DNA from: Climacteris rufus | Taxonomy: Eukaryota > Chordata > Aves > Passeriformes > Climacteridae | Reading direction: 5' to 3' | Assembly: GCA_013398175.1 (NCBI GenBank) | Contig: VZRZ01006595.1 | Span: 744,001-808,000 of the forward strand | Length of the DNA stretch: 64,000 nucleotides | Shown: positions 13,051 to 25,856 of the stretch, one piece after another | Layout: each line of letters opens with the position of its first letter | Numbering within the stretch: the stretch's first letter is position 1 | Program-made: the position numbers and the translations under genes | Notes under the pieces: model-generated | Told to the model about the DNA's origin: nothing | What the model saw: the letters and a program-made list of their open reading frames with translations, nothing else | Databases searched by the model: none

Positions 13051-13112
13051 CTGCGTGGTTAAAAGAAAAAAATAAAATAAAATAAAAAAGAGGAAGAAGA
13101 AAAATAACTAAT
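13051..13112 (-). promoter_or_regulatory. NRXN1: 3' splice acceptor with long pyrimidine tract
   Basis: On the minus strand, 13112 down to 13051 is nearly uninterrupted T/C: TTCTTCTTCCTC, then a T-rich run with ATTTT pentamers, then CTTTTAACCACGCAG immediately before the exon's CAC codon. A TTAAT or CTTAATT stretch just upstream, near 13109-13115, could serve as branch point. The pentameric AATAAAATAAAATAAAA (plus-strand sense, 13068-13087) is embedded in the tract, so its length may vary between individuals. Confidence 0.88.
13068..13089. repeat. (AATAA/AAAAT)n pentanucleotide simple repeat
   Basis: About four TAAAA units occur on the plus strand, 18-40 bases from the neurexin exon and inside its polypyrimidine tract. 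This is a low-complexity stretch and nothing else is visible in it. Confidence 0.75.
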
Positions 13113-16100
13113 TAAGAGTTGTTTTAGAAAAATCTGAGACAGTGTGTCATATGGGGAAAGATTTCTAACAACATCTTGCCTCCTCAGATGTGACTTCTGA
13201 AGGCTTGTATGTGGCAGTGACAAACCTTTTGACAGTTTAGTAAGTCTGGGATGTCTTTCTGATGGATAATTGATAGTCCAAATGAGTTATTTTTTCAAAT
13301 TGAGCTCTCCTTTTCCAAAAGATTCAGATCAAGATGACGAAGGGGGAAGATGGAGGAAAGCTCAAGGTTTCTCTTTGTCCTCTGCCTCAACTCTGTGAGG
13401 ATTAAACAAAATTTTTCCTTTTAGACTTTCAAAACAGAAAGCCTTGCAGTGTCATTTGGAAGAGATACAAGAATTTGCTAGCCATAACAGTCAAATCCCA
13501 GCCCTGCTTGTCCTCTTTCCAAACTTCATTCATACACAGAGTCTTCACAAATGATAACAAAAGAGGAAACTTTCTTTTTATTTTGGAGAAATTTTTGGCA
13601 TCCCATTGTAGTAATTCTGAATCATTAAGCCAAGATCACACTGACTGACTAATAAGGACTTCACTGTTCAGAGCCACAGAGCAGGGAAGGTATTTGCTGA
13701 CACAGGGATGGTGCTATTGTTCCCACAAAGGGCAGAGATTCATTCTTTTGCTGGGATTTGCCTATAAATTCATGTGCCTGAGTGAACTTAGGGCTAAGGG
13801 AACTTCCCACACACATTCATACTCGGGACCAAGGCAGTAGATTTTCCAGATGACTGTGATACTGGCATGTTTTCATTTTTATTGACATTCACTTATTAAA
13901 ATGTTCACTCTAATGGATCATTTACATTTTAATAAAGTCTTTTAATGTCTATTAAAGTTTAACTTAAGGACTTCATTTTTTTTTTAATTGTACTCTTCAA
14001 TAAAGGTATTTATTACATTGAAGAGAAAAAAGAAAAGCACTGCACTTGGTGAGATTAGGGGCTTGTCCATAATAAGTGGTAATTCTATCTGAAATTTCAT
14101 GTTCTTGGTACTGATACATCCTTCTTTAAGATTAAAAAGCTTCATGAAGTTTTTACATGACCAGATGAAACACAGTGAAATATTTTACTTTGTCCATCTC
14201 GGTCATTCCCATCAAATTTTCCAGAACCAGTTTACCTCTACAGCAGAACTCTTGTGTCTGCTCCCTCTTTGCCTTACTACCCTAGCGCCACTTCCCATAG
14301 CAAGGGTATTCTGCAGCTCCTTGTCTCTGGAAGTCCCCCAAGCAAAGAACTCAGGAGCTCTTCCACTTTATTTTACTCTCTTTTTAAATACCTGACTTCA
14401 TTTCCAAACAGTGCTTGCATATTGCAGTTACTCAGCTGAGCAACTGCTGAATGCCTTTGGAGTTCCTCAACATTTTTGTCATGAGTCTATCACCTCTTCA
14501 GCAATGATCTTTTTTAAAACAGTTAAAAGTCCATTCTCTTATAAGATTTGCAGAATGACTCTGAAAAATACTTTTTGTTTGCTGAGTTGATTAAACAACA
14601 TTCTAAACATTCCTCTTCCTTCCTTGTGGATTGTTTGAACATTTCTCTATTGGCTGGCCCTACTTTTCCCAATAAGGGATCCACCTGATTCAATGCGTTC
14701 TCCTCTTCTTTTGCCTCTGGTGTGATTTGCATAGCAATTTCCCAGTTATCTTGGGAAGGTATCAGGAGCTCTTTTTTTATTTCAGCTGTTTCAGCTATGA
14801 CTCAGAATAGATTTCACCCATTTTTTTCCCATGGGTGCCATAGCTTATCTGCTTCACCTGTTTCATTCATATGCTTACTGTCTTTACACAGAAATCTATA
14901 CAAAGAAATACAACATTGTCCTGGCTTTAAAGCAATCTCCTCTTTTACTAATTTATGAAATGCAGAAAACCAGCACATAATGATAATGGTATAGGCAACT
15001 TTTCATAGTACTTTCAAGAAATCAAAGGCTTTGAGGATTAAAAAAAGCTGACTAATTTTGCAGTGATTCATAATTATACTATTCATAACCCACACTTTAT
15101 ATACACCTGCTTTCCTATTTGCTATATATATGCATATACATATATTATTTTTTAAAATAACAAACAAAACAAAACAGCCTTAAAGTGAATGGAACCGGTG
15201 TGGATAAAAAGAAGTGGCACACAATGTACATATATCAGCAGATTTTCCAAAGTTGGAACATGTGGTGCTGCAATCAAGTTACAATTTGCAAATGGCCAGG
15301 TATTGGCGAGTGAAATGAATGTTTTGCAGACTTGAAAGCAGACTTTCAGCCTTTCCTTACAGGTATATACTTTCTAGTAAAAAAAACCCCAAGTTTCCCT
15401 GACTTCCCTACATTTGTACTGAAGTACTGTGCACAGACACCAAACATGCAGATGCAATAGCAAATATCACCCTAACAGCTGGGAACAAACTATAGCGAAT
15501 TTTTTGTCTTTAGTTCTAATATATTTGTGTAGTTGAGATGACAAAAAACTCATTTTTAAGAGATACACTCCTTTTTTCCCCCACACTTCTTCAACACCTG
15601 TAGGCATCTCTGCAACCCTGCATAAAGCAAGGAAGCAATTTGTGTTTCAGATTGAAGACTTCCTGATTTTAATATGAATATTTGACTTCTGGACATCATG
15701 TTAAACATTATATGAATTACAATCCCCCTGCGCACAGCCCTTTAGAACCACAAAACAAAACATCATGCTACAATAAGCACCTCTGTATATAGACAGTGGG
15801 TTTTCTAAGCCCTTACATAATCATGCAGGAGTTTGACTCACTGCACTCCTCCTCCACTGCAAGAGAACTTTATTCTTCATTTGTCTTTGTCACATTTTCC
15901 ATTTGTCTTTGGTTAAGACCATGTGCACATAGAATTATTGAGGATCAGCTGACATGCGATAGCCTGTTGAGATAACCCGACCTCAGCCCTCAGCCCTGTT
16001 TAGCTTTATCTAATGGGCCTGAAAAAAGAAAAAAAAACCCTGTTTTTTATATTACCTCTTTTTGGAGCAATATGGTAGTACAGAAAGGAAAGAGACTGCT

Positions 16101-17514
16101 GAAACTGAAGACTACTAAATTACCATTTTCACTTTGTCAGCCTCAGTTGCATAGTGCAGTAGTAAAAAATTTCCTTTATCACTTGTTCATTCAAAATAAT
16201 CTTAGAAATTCTTCCTATCAGAAAGAGCTTCAGACAAATGCTGAATGAGAGGTTCTCTCTTCAGCATCCTGATGATGGGCACTAGAGAAATGTCTGTGCC
16301 CCACTAAATACTGCAATAAGTCAGCATTAGTGTTGCATGATGCTATCCCTGCCAATGACCCAAAATAGTACAGGCTCATATTTCTAGGAGGTTATGTTTG
16401 CCCAGAAACAGAGATGATCATTTCAGAGCTCCCCTGGTACAAATGAGCTCTGTACACAGGGCCTGTAGAAGTTCACTGCACCTGTTTACGGTTCTCAGCC
16501 TGTGTTTTCTTTTTCTTAATCATACCCAGTTGTGAGAGAACAGAGCAATTAAATCAATTATTTTCCTACTGTGCCTTTATCTATTCCAAACTGCTAAGGC
16601 CACAATAACACAGTGGAGATGTACAGGAGGTGGGAGAGTTTCTAAGAAAGGCCAAAAGAGAGGATGCACCTTCAGGAGAGGAGGGAAGCATTTCAAGAAG
16701 TGGCTTTAAAATTGTGTCTAGGGAAATTATTTTGAACTTCAAATATGCATGTAGTAGGGATAATGCTAAATCCATCACATCAACACCACCACTCCCTGGG
16801 ACAACGCAGCGCAGAGACCTTGGATTCAGCTACAGACACTACGTGACACTCTGAGCCCCAACCAGCAGCTCTTCAGAAATGCCAAAATTTTGGTTTGGAG
16901 GTGCTTTGGCCATGTAGCTGTCCTGTTCTGAGGCCAGGGCAGCTTTAATTTCTATGGGCAGGTAAGTTAACTTGGGGTTAGCTAAAGTACCCCTGTACAT
17001 TACTGCAACATTCAATTCAGGCTTTGTTTATAGTTTAAATTCTGCTGTCCTGACTCTTACAGGAGTCCTAAGGATGAATATGCTAATGGCTTCAAAGGGG
17101 TTGGCTGAAATCATGAGATATACATGTTTAGCTCCAATTCTATGCTTTTAATGTGCTCTGAAACACTGAGAGTTTTGGTTGCTCAGGTAGTATAGGATCT
17201 GTATGTGTGCATGTGTACGTATCTATCACTTCAAAATGTTTTGTCTTCAAAAGCACTGGCAGCTACTGCTGTAATCTAGCAGCTCCAGGGGAGTATTTTC
17301 AAGCCTGTTCTATGAATTGTATACTCTAAATACTTAACAGACTTCTGATGAAGCACCAGGAATGCTGATGAACCTGAGAACCACTCAAGAAAGGGGAAAT
17401 GCAAATCAAGCCAGCAGCTGACATTGCAATTTGTTCCCTGTTGGACTCATGGCCCAGGGCTACCAATCTGGCAACTGCCAAAATGCAGTAAAACCAACGC
17501 TAGTATTATATACA
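13113..17514. other. Upstream NRXN1 intron, exon-proximal 4.4 kb: no gene seen
   Basis: AT-rich intron. Short reading frames only (for example plus 14099-14395), without family resemblance. AT-rich alternating sequence occurs at about 15119-15155. The preceding LNS6 exon (TTYIFSKGG through DYLELHI) was not seen here or further upstream. Confidence 0.6.
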
Positions 17515-17515
17515 T

Positions 17516-17548
<33 letters not shown>

Positions 17549-17556
17549 CACACACA
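17515..17556. repeat. Compound (CA)n(TA)n(CA)n microsatellite
   Basis: About eleven CA units, then about five TA units, then four CA units in one uninterrupted alternating purine-pyrimidine run. This type is usually polymorphic in length and can adopt Z-DNA or cruciform structure. It has no gene relation beyond lying in the intron. Confidence 0.95.
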
Positions 17557-19430
17557 GAATTGATATTTCCTATAGCATAAGCATGGTTTCACTGCTCTCC
17601 GTAGCAAAAACTCTGGAATTAGTCAAACATGAGTGTGTGCAAATTTGGCACAACACTAGCTTTAGAACAGTCTGCAGACAACCTAAGCTCATAATACTTA
17701 GAACCTTTAACCACTTCCAAGGAAAAGTAATAATACTGTGACTCCCACAAGTGAACAAACAGAGAAGAAAAATTCAAGCATGCCAGCCTGCATTTTATAT
17801 CATCAGTCCCTGAGGCCTCACTTTCTGGTGAACCCAGTAACAAAGTCTTAGAACTAACTGAAGGTTTACTTCCATTATATTGAAGTGTAAGTTTCTTTAG
17901 TTTTACTAAGAGTGAGATTTTCACTCAAACGCAATCAGAGGCTAATATTCTGTATTATAAAAATCTATGCAAAATAATTAAAATAATTTCTGTTTTTTTC
18001 TCAATCTTGTAAGGAAATGCATATTTAAAAATAGTACTACTTGCTTCAGAAAGCAAGGGGAGGGATACATAACAGACAGAAGAAACATTTGTACTCCAAG
18101 ACTAATGGAGCAACTATATATATTTTGTCTAATAATACATCATTATTTCTTATTGCCATCTAGAATGTTCCAGACAAAATGCTTCCTGGAAAAGACAAAC
18201 AAAATATAAACCATCTGGGAAGAGTTCTGTGAATGAACACATCTCTTATATTCCAGTGAAAAAAATTAACTTTGTGAATGCTGAGTTTTAAAATTCATTC
18301 TCTCAGGTTTTAAATCATAACCAAACACTATATTCTATTTTTTTTATTATTGCTTTTCTCTGTGAGAAATGATCAAATATTCAACCTAGATTTTTTACAA
18401 AAATTAGTCATTATTTTTTTTCCTTTTTAGTCAACTGCAAGACAACACACCCAGGAACAGGCATTCACCTGTCATACCTCATTTTGAGTACTTACAGTCA
18501 GGTTTTGTGCCCTTTCATGAATTCAGAAAGGTAGCCATTTTCAGGGATGGATTACAGCTTTCAACATATCAGTGGCTTGACATACTACAGAAAATGCAGG
18601 AGGGGCTTGAAACCTTTATCAGAGTGCTAGCAAGCAAAGTTACTACTCATAGGTTGGCACCTCAAGCAAGGAAGCAAAGATTTCTGCTGATGTCTGATAG
18701 GATGCATCCACCTGGCATTCAGTCATTTGGCATCTGACAAGTGCGAAACTGTTTGGTTTCTCTTTCTTTTCCCAAAAGCGGCTAATGTGGAGCTAGTGTG
18801 GAAAAGCAAAGAAAACAAAACAAAAGAATACCCCAAAACACACCCTTTTTCTGGTTTGCTGGTGAGGACACTAAGATACTCCCAGTGTTCTTTCTTGCAA
18901 GCTCTCATCATTTATTTTCCTAATATTTGTTTATTTTGTAAATTCACATGTTTGTAGACCTTAGGTTATGAGGAAAAAAAAAAAAAAACAACAAACCTTT
19001 TTTCATTTTAATCCAAGCTACCGGTTCTGATAATTGTACAGAAAAGCTTAAAACCCAAAGCCTTGCAAGATACCATGTTGGCAGCCTAAGAGAAAGAACT
19101 GGAAATCATGTTAAAACAACACTTGGCTTGAGTGGTGTCTGGAACCCAAACGTTACTCTTGGATTCCTGTGAGAAGAGCAGTCGGATCCATGCTACCCAT
19201 TCGCACACACCCATTGGAAATATAATCCTGGCAACAAAACACTGCCTAAAAATATGTTATGCCATTATTCAGATTACCCACAGAGGAAACATGTCTGCAG
19301 AGCTGCAAGTGTTACCAGTATTTCCTGCAGCACCTGTGCATACTCTCCTAAGCACAAACACACCTTTTACATCTACAGCAAGATCCTTCCAGAGACAGTA
19401 CAGGGCACTTGAAAACAAGATCTATAATCA
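17557..19430. other. Upstream NRXN1 intron: no gene seen
   Basis: AT-rich sequence with A/T runs at 18341-18353 and 18411-18425 and an A-run at 18974-18988. Short plus and minus open frames overlap one another with no recognisable protein. No repeat family identified. Confidence 0.55.
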
Positions 19431-19582
19431 TAAATATACAACAACAAACCTCTCGTCCTCCACCCCCTAATTTTGGGATCCTCAATTAGTTGTCTCATGG
19501 ATTCTGTAAATATACAACAACAAACCTCTCGTCCTCCACCCCCTGATTTTGGGATCCTCAATTAGTTGTCTCATGCATTCTG
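19431..19582. repeat. Two-copy 76-bp tandem duplication
   Basis: Copy 1 is 19431-19506 and copy 2 is 19507-19582. Both begin TAAATATACAACAACAAACC, run through TCGTCCTCCACCCCCT and end CATTCTG or GATTCTG. I count two mismatches in 76 positions: A/G after CCCCCT, and G/C before ATTCTG. The near identity implies a recent duplication or ongoing homogenisation. 76 is not a multiple of three and no coding frame is preserved. Confidence 0.96.
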
Positions 19583-22500
19583 TTAAAGAGAGATGGAGGG
19601 AAAATTGGCAACATATTTCACTCTCCCGTTTCACTCAGAGGTTTCTGTAAGACCCTTTAATAAACCTTCACATGACCCCAATTTCATGCCATTAATTTAT
19701 CTAGGTTTTATAAATCAATAGAGAAATAATAAAAATTCATTGTTCACCAGATGTCCCTGGTTGACATATAAGAAATAGCACTGTCACTGTAACAACATTA
19801 TGTGTGCAAATACATACAGATGCTATCAGAACTACTGCACTCTTAAACATTGGTCCATAAAAATTAAGCAGCTTCTAGCCTTAAACCAATGACCCTTAAA
19901 AGAGATAAGTGAAGCATGGGCTCAGCACCACAGTAATTTACAACTGAGGTGTACTTAGAAAAAGAGCCACCCAAGTGGCTCATGAAGTAGAAGTAGCAAC
20001 ATGTGACATAAAAACTTTTTATGTCCCAAAATGCCATCCATGTGACCACAGAACAAAAATCCTGGAAAGAAGATATCATGAGAGCAATCATCTACTGACA
20101 CAGTGTTCCAGGGCAGGAAGCTACTACTCTTCACTACTATGAAATGACAACTTGTATAACTTTTCTGCTTTAAAATAATTGTCCTCACAATCTGCTTTAA
20201 AGTGTTATAGCAATTCAATTTATACATAAAGATCAGCAAGCAGAAAATATAGAAATATTTATAAATCTACAATTCTGACACTTCAACTTTCAGTCTACAG
20301 TCTTCCTGTTTAAACACTGCAATTTTCACTGCTATATATAACAGGTGCATTATTTCAGGTTACTCTGATGATGCATTCCTGAGACAATACAATTACCTGA
20401 ACAACCAGCCCCCAAAATGCAATAGTTATGGAAGACATATGGTGTAGAGCCCACAGCAGCAGCATACTGCATCTTATTATCCACTCAGCATCATTACTGC
20501 AGTACACAAAACTAATATTTTTTCTGAGAAAACATGCAGTAAAGAACAATTTAAGCAGCCAGACCTCAATGTGGTATTTCTGTCAAAATAGCTTGTTTCA
20601 CAGAAATATCGTGGTCTTGCTTGTGTCTCACCCACAGGTTTCAGTTGTGGTGAAATGCTATGGATGGTTTGAAGAGATGCTGTTAGACCAAACAGAGTAT
20701 CATTTGAAGGAAAAAAAGTCTTAACTACTGGCCAAGATAACTCACAGGCCTTGGCTTTGCTCTGCATGTTTATTTTCCATGTGGGCAGACACCTTGAGTA
20801 CCTGAAATATATTATTTCCAACCTGAGGAATTCCATACTCATTGGAAGCTCCAGCTACTCACAAATGGCAAACACTGTTCCTCCCTATGCACACATCATG
20901 TGTTTCCAAAGCAGCAGGGTGAGATTTGAAAATAAGGCTTGCTTTCCACTTTTTCATAGTGGTTTTATACAGAGATTATTAAAACAGTGTTTCTGGAACT
21001 CAATACAATAATCCAAAGGTGTAAAACAAACAAGTAGCACCTTGGTATCGGTACAATCTAATCCACACTGGAAGGAGTCCTGGCTTAAGGGCATTGATTT
21101 CTGTGTTTAGAAAGGTTTAATGGAACTCTTCTGTTAATGTGTGTGTCTGAAACAAATCCAAAGTCAGAGTCAGCAGGAAGTGTAACTGGGACCAGAAGTG
21201 AAGAATCAGCAAATTCTCAAGCAGGTTTTTGAGCTAACTGATTAATAGCCATATGATCAACACACATGCTCATGAAAAGACCAGTAATTATTTTTTTAAG
21301 AATCTGGGTCTAAGGACTTTTCATATTAAAAGCCCGGAGGGAAATATTGAAAACCAAAAATGGCATTAGACACCCAATTCCTGTTGAGCTTTAATGAAAA
21401 ATGAACATCTACCTGCCATTCACACCTTTGATAAACTTCATTTTAATATTAACCAGAGTCTTGAATATTTCCAGATGCTTACCACAAACACTTGGAAAAA
21501 GAAGTTTTTGAAGACTGTCTAAATGCACACTTTGTATTCCTTTATTGTTCTGATTGCCTGTATGCAACTAAATTTCCAGAGTTGTTTCCTAACTATTGTT
21601 CTCTTGCTTTGGGGTTGCCAATCAGAAACAACCTGTTCCTAATTCATCTTGGCTGCTAGGTACTTATTAGTGACATGGGTTTACATAAAAGGAAACTGCA
21701 AGGAGAAAGAAAAAATCCAGTCCACAGACTGATTTAAAAGCTGGGCATCTGAATAGTGGACTTAGATGAATATTTTTTGCCTCCTATCTGTAAAATGAAG
21801 GTAGCATGATATTCTCACTTCAGAAAATTGTCTATCTGAAACAGCTGATAACTGAAAAGTAGTTAAGCAGGAGTAACATGAAAAAAAGGAAAACACACAA
21901 AAAATCGACTACTGGTCTATGGAACAAATGGAGAACTGAAGTGAAAAGCCCTCATACAAGGACATGTAACTATGCTATCACCAGGCAGCAGAGTTACGAT
22001 ATGCCACAGGCTGGAATTTGGCTCCCTGTAGAAAGGCAAGTCCTGGTTGTTGTCTCATTTGCTGAGCAGTCCTATCATTTCTGTTGCCAGCTTTCTTCCT
22101 TTTATCCTAATTGTAGAGTCATTCTATGTCAAGCTTTAATACCATGTATATTTTCCTCGATGGTAGTAGTTTCCTTTATCTCACCTTTCTTCATCTTGAA
22201 GATCTTTCAGAATCAAAATCAGTTTGACAATTTACTGGTGTGCTGTGCTATGCAGTGCAGAGTAGCCTATTATCAATGCTACCACAGAGGATCTCACTTC
22301 TTTTGATCACTTAATGCTACAGAGCATGTAGAAATCCTTACACCAAATACATGCAGCGCATGAAGTGATCAAACAGCGCTCCTCCACTGGACTGTGAAAT
22401 CTCTCAGGTAGCTGGAAGGGGAAAGCAAAATCTGATAGCTACTCTAGTTCTCTGCTCCTGCTGCTAACAGCCCCCAAGGTTTGAAAGATATTGTTGTGGC

Positions 22501-25140
22501 ATCTTAAAAAACAAAACAAAACACCACCCTGTGGAAGAGAAGTGCTACAAATGAAAGGGCTGTGTACAAGTAATCATTAGTGTCTGTGAACAGCTTCTAA
22601 AAGAAGAAATCTCTGGGGGGAGCACTGCAAAATAGCACAAGCATCTTCAACAATATGCTCTCCAAAATTCAAGAAGTTAGTTAATTGTATTTAAGAAGAA
22701 ATCTGCCAGATAGCTTAAAAGGTCAACCTCAAGTCAATCAGAAAAAAATCAAAACTGAATTTAACCTACATCAGGGGAGTTTTGTCTATATCAGAGTTCA
22801 GTACCGTCAGGCTCTGAATGCCTCTCTGAAGCAGGGAACAGGGATGAATGTTGTTGTCCTTACTGAAATGGTCAGTACCAGGCTTGAACGATGTCCAAAT
22901 ATATTTGTGTTATTGAACACAATGGTATTCAAAAAAATCCCTAATAATATCTAAACACTTGCTTTACAACATGTAATATAACAGCCATTAACAGCCAAAA
23001 TAGCAAAACACATAATTATCTTCAAACTGCACACAGGAAGGGAACAACATCATCCTTTTAGTTATAAACTCTTCACTTCTTATGTACTTTACAACAGACT
23101 TTTATTACTACTGGAAAGCATGACGTTGCAAATGGGGCATGTTAGGCAACTAGCAATCAATTCTTTAGGGCATCAGTCTAACCTCACCTAGAGTGTACTC
23201 CTGCTTTCTGCCCTTAGTGCATCTATTTTCTTTTCTTTTTATTAAACCTGGCAGATGTTTACCTCTGAAAGCTAAAAGTCAGCAGGAAATCCACAGAAGT
23301 CTAGGCCACTTCAGACTTGGTAACACACTAAAAACAGAGCATGTCTCATTAGAGTTACTTGTCACTTTTTCAGAGCTTCTGCCTTGTACTGCTATTCTCG
23401 CACATTTCACTGTGGAAGAAATGTGATGATAAAATATTTGAAAGACAGCTGATTCAAATTCTGTGCTTCCTTTTTTTTTTTCTTTCCTTTCCTTTTTTTA
23501 ATTCTGACTTTACTAAGATCAAAATTTTGCTGGAAAAAGCTTAGTAGAAACCAGACATATAACTGTTTTTCCTTGTAATTCTTCTTCAGCTTTAATGTTA
23601 GTGAGGAACTATCTGAAAAAGAAAAAAATATATGAATAGTTTTGCTGCTCTTTAGTCAGATAAGCTTTTGCAACTACATCAGGCTGGCAAAGAGAATGGG
23701 CTTCTCTGAAAAGCAAGGGAAAAAAAAACCCACAGAGACATTGGACATGGGACTTCCTAAAAACACACTGGGGAAAAAGTCTCTGTCTTAGAGAGCCTCA
23801 TGGGTAGCTTATGTCTGAAATATCTTGGGATGTGCAGTGGATAACCCAATGTCTTGCTGACTTTGCTGGTATCACAGAGGTGAGGTTTCCACATGGGTGA
23901 ACAAACCACTCTTGAGGAATTAATTCAAAAACATTAGACTCAAATTGGCTTCAGTACAGCACCAGGCAAGGCAGGTGTGTGTGCATGGCTGTGCACACAT
24001 ACAGCCTTTCTGACATTCTTCTGCACTAAAAGTGGTAGCATTAGGGCTATAAAAAGAAAACCCTATTTCTTTTCCTTCTCTTATTTTTTCCAAACTGTTT
24101 TTTGCCCACAAATAGTCTCATTAGGCAGTAATACCATTAGAGAACATCATGCACACATTTTTTCACCTGAAGTGAAACTCTAGCTTTTTGCCACTTCTGC
24201 TTTGCTGGCGCAATTGCTAACAGCATTCTTTGCTCTGCCAGTTTAAAGGGCATTTGTGATGGACAGATGTCCCCAATAAACATTGTCTCATTTCCTCTTT
24301 TAGCTCTGCACTTCCTGGGGACTGCTCTGGCAGAGCATTGTGCAAGTGCTGTGCTCATCCTGCTGCAAAGAAACTCCACAAACTCCAGCTTACAGAACAC
24401 ACCACAAACAAGGAATCCACTGGAGCTGCTCTTCCACTAAACTCCACTTCTTATATTACAGGAGGGCTTGCTTTGAGTCCTAGATAATTATAATTATTTT
24501 CTGTTCTGCATCCCACACTCAAACACTAAACTTGAAGCAGAAAGGTAGGTGTTGACAATCAAACCCTTTTTTCCACCTTATTTCACCAATATAAACACAT
24601 CCTGATGTGCAGATGTATGCAGAGACCTCTATGTATGCTTGTATATCTCTATATTTTACCTATGCACATGCACATATGGGAATGATGAGGTGAAACAGAC
24701 CCTCCTACTGCTCACTCTATATATAGAGGGGTAAGAATACAAAACCATATAACAAATATATGCCATTACTGCTTAGCAAGAAGCGTCAGGTACCAAGATG
24801 ATAAGCAGAGCAGGATAGCCACGGTAAACTGGATTTTATGGGAATGATAATATTAAATAATTGTTTGTAATCACCCCAAGGCACAGATAGGTGATGTGGT
24901 TTTCTCTTTAGAAGCAACAAATTACAGAAGAGTGAGGTTTAAAGAAGATGAATGTTCTTGAGCTTTGCAGTTTTGTTCCTTGGTTAATTTAACTAATGCT
25001 GGTCTAATTGAAAATGCCTTCACTGGATCAGTGTCAGTGCTGATGGATGTTGGCCTCCTGCAGAAAACCATCAATTCACAGAGTTATTCCAGCCGTAAAA
25101 GTAAAATAATGTTCTAGTTATTAACATGGAGAATTAAGGA
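19583..25140. other. Upstream NRXN1 intron: no gene seen
   Basis: Ordinary AT-rich intron sequence. It includes a short A-rich patch at 22507-22522 and a T-rich patch at 23470-23500. A 142-codon plus frame at 21878-22306 lacks any recognisable motif. The palindrome CTCTATATATAGAG at 24715-24728 is within chance expectation. Confidence 0.55.
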
Positions 25141-25400
25141 AAGAACTAGTTTGAACCAGTTTGTACTGGTTGGATCCAGTTTGAATTAGCCTGAACATGT
25201 TGGAACTCATTTGAACTGGTCAGAACTAGTTTGAATCGGCTGGAGTCAGTCTGAACTGGTTTGTACTGTGGAACTGGTCTGAACTGGTCAGAGCCAGTCT
25301 GAACTGGTCTGAATTGCTTGGAACTGGTGTGAAGTGGCTTTAACTACTTGGGCCCTGTTATAATAGTTTTGGACTGGTTAGAACCAGTGTGATCCAGTTT
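25141..25400. repeat. Degenerate 10-bp minisatellite, consensus TTGAACTGGT
   Basis: About 26 consecutive ten-base units can be laid end to end, for example TTGAACCAGT, TTGTACTGGT, TGGATCCAGT, TTGAATTAGC, TTGAACTGGT, CAGAACTAGT and CTGAACTGGT. Units alternate between ACTGGT and ACCAGT forms, which are reverse complements, so the array can fold on itself. Divergence grows towards the right end (25340-25400). I do not recognise it as a named avian satellite. It runs directly into the GC-rich block at 25430-25790. Confidence 0.88.
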
Positions 25401-25803
25401 CAATCTGATGGATCCCATCCTTTCTCTCTCTGCAAGAGAAGCTTTTCCTGCCAGCTCCTTGGGTAGGATATGAATCCTGCCGGGAGTGCAGGAACCCATG
25501 GCTGTTGTTGGGTTTTTCTGCTGACTTAAAGCAGTCCCTGGTTCCAGCTGGAGCCTTTCAGGAGGGCTTGTCTGTCCATCGATCTTGAGGACAGCAGGGA
25601 TTCAGGAAGGGGTGAGAGGAGCTCTCAGGGGGTGATGTGGAGCCATGGCCCAGGTGGGGCTGGGAGGGCAGGAGGGAGCGGGCCACACCCTTTGGAAAGG
25701 AGAACAGTCGGGATGAGTGTGGGCCCAAGTAGGAGTCTGTTCCAGGTGCAGCCCTCTCCACAGCCAGCATTTCACTCTGTTCAACAGGGACACTAAACTA
25801 TAA
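25401..25803. other. GC-rich unassigned block next to the minisatellite
   Basis: This roughly 400-bp segment is markedly richer in G and C than its surroundings. It has G-runs such as GGTGGGGCTGGGAGGG and several CpGs, while flanks on both sides are AT-rich. Short minus-strand open frames (25558-25793) have no recognisable protein. Together with the minisatellite it is flanked by TAAGGA at 25135-25140 and 25804-25809, so it may be a solo LTR-like or other inserted unit. It lacks obvious TG...CA ends. Confidence 0.5.
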
Positions 25804-25838
25804 TAAGGATTCCTGATTAATTACTCATCAAGGAGAAT

Positions 25839-25856
25839 TGACCTTAATTAGGGTCA
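25839..25856. promoter_or_regulatory. Everted nuclear-receptor half-sites, 6-base spacer (ER6-like), around TAATTA
   Basis: TGACCT (25839-25844), TAATTA (25845-25850) and GGGTCA (25851-25856) form an everted pair of AGGTCA-type half-sites, one imperfect, with a homeodomain core as spacer. This is only a sequence match and function is unknown. Confidence 0.3.

Noticed and set aside
24715..24728. Perfect 14-bp palindrome CTCTATATATAGAG
   Set aside because: Several palindromes of this length are expected by chance in 64 kb.
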